This document shows, in pieces, positions 8,420 through 15,732 of a stretch of 34,306 nt of DNA. This DNA is from Actinomycetota bacterium. Lineage in GTDB: Bacteria; Actinomycetota; Acidimicrobiia; Acidimicrobiales; Ilumatobacteraceae. Made by a program: the position numbers and the translations under genes. Every line of letters starts with the position of its first letter. The first letter of the stretch is position 1. Where the stretch lies: contig CAUJET010000214.1 in assembly GCA_963169665.1 (NCBI GenBank), positions 1 through 34,306 of the forward strand, in the 5' to 3' direction. The notes under the pieces were generated by a model. The model was given only the letters and a program-made list of their open reading frames with translations, searched no databases and was not told the origin of the DNA.

Positions 8420-9054
8420 GCGCCGACGAGGCACGCACGGGAGCTACCGGGGCGACGGGCGCCACCCCCACGGGCAACACCTACGACAAGTACGGCAGCA
8501 CCAATCCGATCGAGCAGAAGATGATGGCCGGTTTCATGGCCTCGCTCGACGGCATGCTCGACGGTCTCGCCCCGCAGCGCATCCTGGAGATCGGTGTCGG
8601 TGAGGGCCATGTGATGACTCGGGTGCGCGAGCGGTTTCCCGCCGCCACCCTCGTCGGCCTCGACCTGCCCGATGCCGAGCTCGCGGGGCACTGGCGCAGC
8701 GAGGGCCTGCCATGCATGTTCGGCGACGCCACCCGGCTGCCCTTCGCCGACGCCACGTTCGATCTGGTGATGGCGATCGAGGTGCTCGAGCACGTGCCGG
8801 GTCCCGATGCCGCGCTGCGCGAGCTGAGCCGTGTGTGCGCGGCCGGCGGCGCGCTCGTGGCGTCGGTGCCGTTCGAACCCATCTGGCGCGCCGGCAACAT
8901 GGCTCGCCGCCGGTACCTGCGCGACTGGGGCAACACGCCGGGCCACGTGAACCACTGGACCCGCTGGGGCTTCGCACGGTTCGTCAGCAGCCGGTTCACC
9001 GTGAACGACGTCGCGAGTCCGTTGCCGTGGACGATGGTCCGCGCGACCCGCTGA
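8416..9054 (+). CDS. Class I SAM-dependent methyltransferase
   Basis: 212 residues, UbiE/Methyltransf_11 type. Motif I is ILEIGVGEG (56-64), the acidic end of beta-2 is GLDLPD, the motif II region is GDATRLPFADATFDLV, followed by EVLEHVPGPDAALRE. The GTG start overlaps the GT2 stop as GTGA, so translation is coupled and the acceptor is probably a saccharide or lipid made by the same cluster. The N-terminus has a short Gly-Ala-Thr repeat (TGATGATPTG). The substrate cannot be deduced. A longer open reading in this frame extends inside the GT2 gene and is not real. Confidence 0.87.
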   Translation: MSADEARTGATGATGATPTGNTYDKYGSTNPIEQKMMAGFMASLDGMLDGLAPQRILEIGVGEGHVMTRVRERFPAATLVGLDLPDAELAGHWRSEGLPCMFGDATRLPFADATFDLVMAIEVLEHVPGPDAALRELSRVCAAGGALVASVPFEPIWRAGNMARRRYLRDWGNTPGHVNHWTRWGFARFVSSRFTVNDVASPLPWTMVRATR

Positions 9055-9062
9055 ATCCGGCC

Positions 9063-9785
9063 GTGTCGTCGGTGCCGCCCTCGTCGCAGCCTGCGCACTG
9101 GTCGCAGCCGTTGCGCTCGTCGGTGTTGTCGGTCGACGCTGCGACCGACCCGCATGCCCAGCACGAGCGGTTCGAGCGTGCCGAGATCGCGGCCGACGTC
9201 GCCGACCTCCCGCCCGAGCGTCGGCGTGCGGTGTTCCACTACGCGGTGCAGCACCTGCTCCCGGGCGCGCTGTTGATGCACGCCGACGCCCCCGGGCTCG
9301 ACGAGCTCGCCCAGGACTTCGACCTGGAGCCGGTCGACGCTCGCGTGTGGCGGCGCACGACGCGCACGACGATCCACGATCTCGTCCACGAGGCGAGGGC
9401 GTCGATCCGCCGAGTCGGACCGACCGAGCTCGCCGAGCGGCTGGTGGACGCCGGCCCGGCCGGGGCGCGGCGACCGCTCGTGATCGACACCCGCACGGCC
9501 ACCGACCGGGTGCGCTTCGGCGTGATCGCCGGGTCGATCCACGCGCCCCGGACGGTGCTGGAGTGGCATCTCGACCCGGCGAACGGGTACCGGCATGCGG
9601 CGAAGCCCGGCTTCGACGACCCGATCGTGGTGGTGTGCAACGGCGGATACAGCTCGTCGCTCGCGGCCGCCAACCTGGCTCGGCTGGGCTTCACCGACGT
9701 GGCCGACCTCGTGGGCGGCGTGCACGCCTGGCGGGCCGCCGGGCTGCCGGTGGTCGCGCCCGACCACAGCCATCTCGACCTCTGA
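9063..9785 (+). CDS. Rhodanese-domain protein with unrecognised N-terminal region
   Basis: 240 residues from the GTG at 9063, eight bases after the methyltransferase stop. Residues about 118-232 are a rhodanese domain: LVIDTRTATDRVRFGVIAGS, then VVVCNGGYSSSLAA with Cys192 as persulfide-carrying nucleophile, and VGGVHAWRAAGLPV. Residues 30-115 are charged and helical-looking (ERFERAEIAADVADLPPERR) and I do not recognise them. The gap and direction suggest it is the tail of the glycosyltransferase operon. The start is uncertain: further GTGs follow nearby, and the first 25 residues are Ser/Pro-rich. Sulfur transfer to an unknown acceptor is inferred from the domain. Confidence 0.78.
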   Translation: MSSVPPSSQPAHWSQPLRSSVLSVDAATDPHAQHERFERAEIAADVADLPPERRRAVFHYAVQHLLPGALLMHADAPGLDELAQDFDLEPVDARVWRRTTRTTIHDLVHEARASIRRVGPTELAERLVDAGPAGARRPLVIDTRTATDRVRFGVIAGSIHAPRTVLEWHLDPANGYRHAAKPGFDDPIVVVCNGGYSSSLAAANLARLGFTDVADLVGGVHAWRAAGLPVVAPDHSHLDL

Positions 9786-9786
9786 T

Positions 9787-9800
9787 CCGGCAGCCGCCGG
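9787..9800. terminator. Weak hairpin between convergent genes
   Basis: CCGGC-AGCC-GCCGG forms a 5-bp GC stem in the 32-base gap between the rhodanese gene and mtnP, which converge here. There is no T-run, so its role as terminator is only suggested by position. Confidence 0.3.
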
Positions 9801-9817
9801 TGGGGGAGCGGGGCGGC

Positions 9818-10621
9818 TCAGGGGAGCGTGGTCAGCGCCGTCGCGAGCACCTCGCGCACGGTCGCGACGTTGCGGCGCATCACGGCGAAGACCTCGTCGA
9901 GCGTGACCGGCGCATGGCCGTCGACGCCTGCGTCGTAGTCGGTCACCAGCGCCACCGTGGCGTAGGCGATGCCCGCCTCCGCGGCCAGCACCGACTCGGG
10001 GTAGCCGGTCATGTTCACGACGTGCCAGCCCATCTGGCGGAACCAGCGGCTCTCGGCACGCGTCGAGAAGCGGGGGCCGTTGATCACGACCATCGTGCCG
10101 CCGTCGTGCACCGTCACGCCCACCGTGCGGGCGGCGGTGACGAGTGCGGCGCGGAGGGCGACGTCGTAGGGGTCGGCGAAGCTCTGGTGGTGCACCTCGC
10201 CGCCGGCGCCCGGCGTGCCCTCGGGCGCGCCGACGTCGTGGAACGTGTCGGGTCGGCCCCACGTGCGGTCGACGAGCTGGTCGACGACCACGAAGTCACC
10301 GGGGTGCAGATCGGGTTGCAGCGAGCCGACCGAGCAGGGCGCCAGGATGCCGCGCACGCCCAGCGACGCGAGCGCCCACACGTTCGCCCGGAACGGCACC
10401 CGGTGGGCGGCGAAGTCGTGATGCGCGCTGTGCCGCGGGAGGAACGCGACGCGGTGGCCGGCGAGCGCACCGATCGCGATCGCGCCCGACGGCGGGCCGA
10501 ACGGGGTGTCGATCCGGTGCTCCTCGGCGTCGGCGAGCAGCTCGTAGAAGCCGGAGCCGCCGATGATCGCGTAGTCGGCGAGCGGCTCGGCCGGAGCGGG
10601 AGGGAGGTGACCCGTGTTCAT
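9818..10621 (-). CDS. mtnP: S-methyl-5'-thioadenosine phosphorylase (PNP/MTAP family)
   Basis: 267 residues. Phosphate-site GGSGFYE at 21-27, LPRHSAHHDFAAHRVPFRAN (61-80), NGPRFSTRAES (181-191), NMTGYPES (203-210) and the TDYDAG segment (228-230) are the MTAP/PNP-II signatures. It should split 5'-methylthioadenosine (and possibly 5'-deoxyadenosine) into adenine and the 1-phosphorylated sugar. The adjacent mtnA and class II aldolase genes strengthen the MTA assignment over purine-nucleoside use. Start choice: ATG at 10621 has AGGAG four bases upstream; an in-frame ATG at 10639 overlaps the aldolase stop as ATGA and adds six residues. Either way it is coupled to the aldolase gene. Confidence 0.9.
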   Translation of the reverse strand: MNTGHLPPAPAEPLADYAIIGGSGFYELLADAEEHRIDTPFGPPSGAIAIGALAGHRVAFLPRHSAHHDFAAHRVPFRANVWALASLGVRGILAPCSVGSLQPDLHPGDFVVVDQLVDRTWGRPDTFHDVGAPEGTPGAGGEVHHQSFADPYDVALRAALVTAARTVGVTVHDGGTMVVINGPRFSTRAESRWFRQMGWHVVNMTGYPESVLAAEAGIAYATVALVTDYDAGVDGHAPVTLDEVFAVMRRNVATVREVLATALTTLP

Positions 10622-10635
10622 CGAGCTCCTGGATG

Positions 10636-11310
10636 TCATGTGCGCTGGTGCGGATGGGGCCGAGCGACCGTGAAGCCGTACGTGGCACCGATCGCGTCCT
10701 GCTGCTCGGGCGGGATCACGTGCACACGGCCGACGGATCGGGCGACGAAGGACACCTGGGCCACCCACTCCACCTGTTGGGCGACGGTGTAGGCGGCCTC
10801 GAGCGAGGTGCCGATCGTGAGCGGGCCGTGGTTCGCGAGCAGGCACGCCCGCGAACCGGGCTGCCGCTGCAGGGCGGCGACGGCGGCCGCGGCCAGGTCG
10901 GTGCTGCCCGGCGGGGCGTACGGATCGGTGACGATGATGCGCTCGCCCGCGGGCCCGATGTTCTCGTTGCACACGAAGTCGAGGTCGAGTCGGGCGACCG
11001 ACCAGCCGGCCGCGTACGGCGAATGGGTGTGCACGACCGCGTTGACGTCGGGGAAGGCACGCATGACGGCCAGGTGGAGCGCGAGCTCACTGGTGGCCGG
11101 CAGTCCGTTGCGCACCTCGCCGGTCTCGAGATCGACGAGCGGGTGGTCGTTGGGGGAGAGGTGCCGGTACAGCCTCCCGCCGGCCGACACGACGAGCGAA
11201 CCGTCGCCGAGGCGGACGCTGATGTTGCCCGCCGACCCGACGACGAGTCGGTCGCTCACCATCTGCAGGAGCGTCTCGTGGAGATCGCGTCGGGCAGCGG
11301 CGAGTTCCAT
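10636..11310 (-). CDS. Class II aldolase (FucA/Ald2-like), probable 5-methylthioribulose-1-phosphate aldolase
   Basis: 224 residues of the class II aldolase/adducin family. The zinc ligands His94 and His96 (VVHTHSPYA) and His161 (LLANHGPL), and the catalytic Glu75 (ATSELALHL), line up with E73/H92/H94/H155 of L-fuculose-1-phosphate aldolase. GSAGNISVR (25-33) is the phosphate site. Next to mtnP and mtnA, the likely reaction is retro-aldol cleavage of 5-(methylthio or deoxy)ribulose-1-phosphate to DHAP and an aldehyde. The dehydratase MtnB belongs to the same superfamily and is the main alternative; FucA-type motifs and the absence of mtnC/mtnD/mtnE nearby favour the aldolase. The ATG at 11310 forms one end of the shared palindromic promoter, with no Shine-Dalgarno sequence, suggesting a leaderless mRNA. 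Confidence 0.85.
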   Translation of the reverse strand: MELAAARRDLHETLLQMVSDRLVVGSAGNISVRLGDGSLVVSAGGRLYRHLSPNDHPLVDLETGEVRNGLPATSELALHLAVMRAFPDVNAVVHTHSPYAAGWSVARLDLDFVCNENIGPAGERIIVTDPYAPPGSTDLAAAAVAALQRQPGSRACLLANHGPLTIGTSLEAAYTVAQQVEWVAQVSFVARSVGRVHVIPPEQQDAIGATYGFTVARPHPHQRT

Positions 11311-11336
11311 CCCGGCCGACTGTACTGTCGGCCGGG

Positions 11337-11339
<3 letters not shown>
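11308..11339. promoter_or_regulatory. Palindromic divergent leaderless promoter for aldolase-mtnP and mtnA
   Basis: A 32-bp inverted repeat centred on GTAC, in which 15 of 16 base pairs are complementary. Its outermost triplets are the ATG of mtnA (11337, plus) and the ATG of the aldolase gene (11310, minus). Each strand carries a TANNNT box (TACTGT 11323-11328 plus; TACAGT 11324-11319 minus) exactly 8 bases before its own ATG, and the two boxes share the central TA. Both mRNAs are therefore predicted to be leaderless and the two promoters mutually exclusive on one DNA molecule. The symmetric GGCCGAC/GTCGGCC arms could also bind a dimeric regulator. Confidence 0.75.
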
Positions 11340-12389
<1,050 letters not shown>

Positions 12390-12420
12390 CGCCTGCTCAG
12401 CTGCCCGGGACGTCGGGAGG

Positions 12421-13743
12421 TCAGACGGTGGACGGCACGCCCGCGGCCGCCCAGCGGTCGCGACCCTCGCGTTTCGCGCGGTACAGCGCTTCGTCGGCGG
12501 CATGGATCACCGATTCCGGTGTGCGCCCGTGCTCGGGGTAGACGGCGATGCCGACCGACGTCGTCTGGCACATCTCCGGCGGCAGGATCTCGTCGAAGCT
12601 GCCCGGACACTGGTCGAGCACCCGCTGGCTGATCGCCACGGCACCGGACACGCCACAGTCGGGACAGAGGAGCATGAACTCCTCGCCGCCCCAGCGGGCC
12701 ACGGTGTCGAAGGGGCGAACGTTGGCCTGGAGCAGTACGGCGAACTCCATCAGCACCTGGTCGCCGACGGCATGCCCGAGTCGGTCGTTCACCGACTTGA
12801 AGTGGTCGAGGTCGAACAACAGCACGGCGAACGGCTCGTTCCGGCGGTCGGCCATCGCCCGCGCGGCTGCCAGCGACTTGCCCACGCGGCGACGGTTGGC
12901 GACGCCCGTCAACTGATCGGTCTCGGCCTCCGACGTGAGCCGGATGTTCTGCTCGATGCGGGACAGATTGGCAGCGAGGGTGGCGAGGATCTCGTCGAGC
13001 ACGTTCGTGTGCTCGCCCGTCGGATCATCTCGATATGCGATCACGACGTCGGCCTGCACTCGTTCGTCGATCGTGAACGACCGCTCGACCAGCTCACCGA
13101 CCAGAAGACCGACCGTGGCGTCGAGGACGCCGGCGAGCCGGTTCGCACCGACCCCGATGTGCGCAGCGTGCGCACCGGGCAGCATCGCGAGCGCGCCGGC
13201 GAGCGCCTCGAGTTCGGGCTGCCCCCACTGTTCGTTGAGCGAGGCGATCAGCGCGAGGGTGTCGGCCACCGCAGCACGGCGACGGCGACGCTCGGCCTCC
13301 ATCACCTGCTGGAGACCCTTGCCGATGTGTTCGGCGGCGATCGCGAGGAAGCCGCCCTCCTGCAACGGTGCCGCCAGGTCGACGGTCGACACGACGACGC
13401 TGCCGACGCCCTCCGCCTCGAACCGGGCGGAGAACGGGAGATCGTCGGCGTCGGTGTCGTCGAGTCGGTCGGCCGCCGTGCGGATCCCGACGGATGCGAC
13501 GATCGGGGGAAGGTCGTCGGGTTCGAGCCGCAGGCGTACGCGATCGATGGGCGCGTACTGGGTGATCGTCTCCGCCGCAGCGGTCACGTACTCGTCGAGG
13601 CGAAGATCGGCGCTGGTGAGGCTGGCCAGCTCGAGCATCGTCGACGTCGTCAGGAACCCGACGAGGAACGCGTTGTGGTCGCCGGCGCGGATCTGCTCCA
13701 CCGCCTCCCGATGCATCTCTGAGAGCGCGTGGATGACGCTCAT
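12421..13743 (-). CDS. Diguanylate cyclase with GAF-like N-terminal region
   Basis: 440 residues with a C-terminal GGDEF domain: DQLTGVANRRRVGKSL, LLFDLDHFKSVNDRLGH, then GGEEF (352-356), an active variant, preceded by the inhibitory RxxD site RPFD (343-346). Residues about 30-260 contain two alpha/beta stretches that look like GAF-type sensory domains, with a very basic linker (EAERRRRRAAV), but I cannot name them firmly. No membrane segments. The C-terminal domain has extra cysteines near the active site (CPDCG, residues 360-364). The ATG at 13743 follows the HDOD stop by 10 bases with GGAG upstream, so the two genes are one operon and probably one signalling module. Confidence 0.9.
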   Translation of the reverse strand: MSVIHALSEMHREAVEQIRAGDHNAFLVGFLTTSTMLELASLTSADLRLDEYVTAAAETITQYAPIDRVRLRLEPDDLPPIVASVGIRTAADRLDDTDADDLPFSARFEAEGVGSVVVSTVDLAAPLQEGGFLAIAAEHIGKGLQQVMEAERRRRRAAVADTLALIASLNEQWGQPELEALAGALAMLPGAHAAHIGVGANRLAGVLDATVGLLVGELVERSFTIDERVQADVVIAYRDDPTGEHTNVLDEILATLAANLSRIEQNIRLTSEAETDQLTGVANRRRVGKSLAAARAMADRRNEPFAVLLFDLDHFKSVNDRLGHAVGDQVLMEFAVLLQANVRPFDTVARWGGEEFMLLCPDCGVSGAVAISQRVLDQCPGSFDEILPPEMCQTTSVGIAVYPEHGRTPESVIHAADEALYRAKREGRDRWAAAGVPSTV

Positions 13744-13753
13744 CGCCGCTCCG

Positions 13754-14566
13754 TCACCCTTCCCGGACGACGGCGGTGCGCCGTGTGACCTCGTCGTCGA
13801 TCGCAGCGATCACGTCGTCGGGCCGACGGTTCGCCTGCACGAGCCGGAGTGCCTCGATCGGCGAGAACGTCCGCTCCGGACCTGGTGCGCCCAGCTCGGC
13901 CGCGAAGGAACCCGCTGCGGCCACGAGCCGCTCGAGGTTGCCGACGAGTGCGGCCGGTCGAGCGCGGTGGTGGCGGATGCCGCTCACCACTTTGTCGGGC
14001 AGGTTCCAGCGACGCAGCAGATCGGCCCCGGCGTCGACCAGTTCGTTCATCCGTCCGTCGGTGCCGTCGTGGCCACCCGACGCACCCACAGGATCGGTGG
14101 ATCCCGGGGCGTCCGCGTTCGCTGCGGCCATCAGGGTGCCGACGTCGTGGAGGATGCCGGTGGTGAAGGCGTCGTCGACGGGTTCGCCGACGTACGGGGC
14201 GAGCACCGCACACGCACTGGCGACGACGACCGAGTGCTGCCACAGCCAGTCGGGGTAGTCGGGCTGGTTCACGTCGAAGACGAGGTCGGCGACACGGCTC
14301 GCGGCGAGGGAGGCGACCAGCGAACCGCCGAGCATCACCGTCGCGTGGCGGATGCCGGCGATGCGCCCGGAGTACCCGAGGTGAGTCGAGTTCGCCGTGC
14401 GCAGCACGGCCGCCGTGAGCGCCGGATCGAGCTCGACGAGGGCGCAGAGTTCGCTGTGCGCACCATCGGGACGGGACAGCAGTTCGAGCACCCGCTGTGC
14501 CGCCTTCGGGTGCACGAGCAGACGGTCGCGGAGAAGCGCCGACGAGTTCGATGCCGAGAAGACCAC
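13754..14566 (-). CDS. HDOD-domain signalling protein
   Basis: 270 residues from a GTG start. The HDOD (HD-related output) fold is shown by LVHPKAAQRVLELLSRPDGA, LVELDPALTAAVLRTANS (45-62), LGYSGRIAGIRHATVMLGG and the residual HD-like ILHDVG followed by RHHRARP. HDOD proteins lack the full HD metal set and usually act as regulators rather than phosphodiesterases. Here HD is retained in ILHDVG and a double His in IRHHRA, so weak catalytic ability is not excluded. It sits directly upstream of, and is co-transcribed with, a diguanylate cyclase, suggesting it acts in the same pathway. The GTG at 14566 is the first usable start; the frame is open a little further upstream only without a good start. 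Confidence 0.82.
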   Translation of the reverse strand: MVFSASNSSALLRDRLLVHPKAAQRVLELLSRPDGAHSELCALVELDPALTAAVLRTANSTHLGYSGRIAGIRHATVMLGGSLVASLAASRVADLVFDVNQPDYPDWLWQHSVVVASACAVLAPYVGEPVDDAFTTGILHDVGTLMAAANADAPGSTDPVGASGGHDGTDGRMNELVDAGADLLRRWNLPDKVVSGIRHHRARPAALVGNLERLVAAAGSFAAELGAPGPERTFSPIEALRLVQANRRPDDVIAAIDDEVTRRTAVVREG

Positions 14567-14614
14567 GGGACAGATCGTCCCGGGAAGGGATCCGGAAACA
14601 CGGAGGTGCTACGA

Positions 14615-14704
14615 ATGGGCCCGCCGTGCGGACGTCGCCGGTCCGACGCCCTGCAGCATCGCAGCGAGACACCAGCCAGACGAGAACACGAGGGGTTCCC
14701 ATGA
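14615..14704 (+). CDS. 29-residue leader ORF coupled to the F420 oxidoreductase gene
   Basis: A short reading frame (MGPPCGRRRSDALQHRSETP and nine more residues) starts with ATG six bases after a strong GGAGGTG ribosome site (14602-14608). Its TGA overlaps the ATG of the next gene as ATGA. The Shine-Dalgarno match is stronger than that of the downstream gene, so ribosomes are expected to translate the leader and restart at the oxidoreductase. The peptide is Arg/His-rich with one Cys and has no recognisable family. It could be a regulatory uORF (translation-coupling or attenuation) rather than a functional peptide. An alternative is that it is a chance frame with a lucky SD. Confidence 0.5.
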   Translation: MGPPCGRRRSDALQHRSETPARREHEGFP

Positions 14705-15675
14705 GCAGCAAGCCGTTCCGATTCGCCGTCCAGAGCGCCGCCACGGACTCCGGTGCCGCCTGGCGCGACCTCGCCAAGCGGGCAGAGGGCACCGGCTACA
14801 GCACCCTCTACGTGGCCGATCACTACGTCGACGCGGCATCGAACGGCGGCCAGGTCCTGGCGGCGTTCCCGGCGATGGCGACGGCCGCAGCGGTCACCGA
14901 CACCCTTCGGGTCGGTGCTCGGGTGCTGTGCATCGACTACCACCACCCGGCGGTGCTCGCGAAGCAGGCCGCCACGCTCGACCTGCTGTCGGACGGTCGG
15001 TTCGATCTGGGACTCGGGGCCGGGTGGGTGAGCTCGGAGTACGAGGCGATGGGGCTGGCGATGGATGCCGCGCCCGCACGTATCGCCCGCCTCGCCGACA
15101 CCGTCGACTTCGTCCGCCGGTTCTTCGCCGGCGAGACGCTCGAGGCCGCCGGTGAGACCGGCTCGAGCATCACCGCCGCCGGCTTCAAGGGCCAGCCGCT
15201 GCCGGTGCAGGCGGGCGGGCCGCCGATCATGATCGGCGGTGGGGCGCGCAAGGTGCTCACGCTCGCCGGCCGGGTGGCCGACATCGTGAGCTTCAACTTC
15301 GACAATCGCGCCGGTGTGGTGGGACCCGCGAGTGTGCAGTCCGCCGCCGCGTCGGTGATGGAGCAGCGCATCTCCTGGGTGCGCGAGGGCGCCGGCGACC
15401 GGTTCGACTCGATCGAGTTGGAGGTCGGTGCCTACTTCACCGTCGTCACGCCCGACACCGCGTCGGGCGTCGCCACCGCGGAGAAGATGGGAGGCATGTT
15501 CGGGATGTCGGCCGACGACATGGCGGCCCACCCCAACGCGCTCATCGGCACCGCCGACGAGATCTGTGATCGCCTCGTCGAGCGCCGCGAACGCTACGGC
15601 ATCAGCTTCGTGACCATCAGCGATCGCAACCTCGAGGCCTTCGCCCCGATCGTCGCCCGCCTCGCCAACACCTGA
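14701..15675 (+). CDS. LLM-family F420-dependent oxidoreductase (MSMEG_2516-like)
   Basis: 324 residues, luciferase-like monooxygenase fold. Seen: PFRFAVQ at the N-terminus, YSTLYVADHYVD, LRVGARVLCIDYHHPAVLAK, LDLLSDGRFDLGLGAGW (the classic LLM block), and PIMIGGGARKVLTLAGR. The sequence style matches the subgroup annotated as probable F420-dependent oxidoreductases of the MSMEG_2516 type, common in actinobacteria, so reduced F420 rather than FMNH2 is the likely cofactor; substrate unknown. The ATG at 14701 overlaps the leader-ORF stop, with a modest GAGGGG site five bases upstream. The frame continues open far upstream but that is antisense to the HDOD gene. A 19-bp-stem hairpin follows its stop closely. 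Confidence 0.88.
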   Translation: MSSKPFRFAVQSAATDSGAAWRDLAKRAEGTGYSTLYVADHYVDAASNGGQVLAAFPAMATAAAVTDTLRVGARVLCIDYHHPAVLAKQAATLDLLSDGRFDLGLGAGWVSSEYEAMGLAMDAAPARIARLADTVDFVRRFFAGETLEAAGETGSSITAAGFKGQPLPVQAGGPPIMIGGGARKVLTLAGRVADIVSFNFDNRAGVVGPASVQSAAASVMEQRISWVREGAGDRFDSIELEVGAYFTVVTPDTASGVATAEKMGGMFGMSADDMAAHPNALIGTADEICDRLVERRERYGISFVTISDRNLEAFAPIVARLANT

Positions 15676-15679
15676 TCGT

Positions 15680-15722
15680 TCCGTGAGCGAAACGCCGCGA
15701 GACGCGGCGTTTCGCTCACGGA
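15680..15722. terminator. Strong bidirectional hairpin between convergent genes
   Basis: A perfect 19-bp stem (15680-15698 with 15704-15722) with a 5-base loop GAGAC, starting five bases after the oxidoreductase stop and ending ten bases before the ATPase stop. An outer pair CCTGATCG (15671-15678) and CGATCAGG (15730-15737), containing both stop codons, extends the symmetry. No T-tract follows, as is usual in high-GC actinobacteria. It should act for both converging genes. Confidence 0.8.
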
Positions 15723-15732
15723 CCGAAGCCGA

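Noticed and set aside
14567..14581. GGGAC-AGATC-GTCCC dyad beside the HDOD start
   Set aside because: Short arms; a chance dyad in GC-rich DNA cannot be ruled out and no -10 is visible with it.
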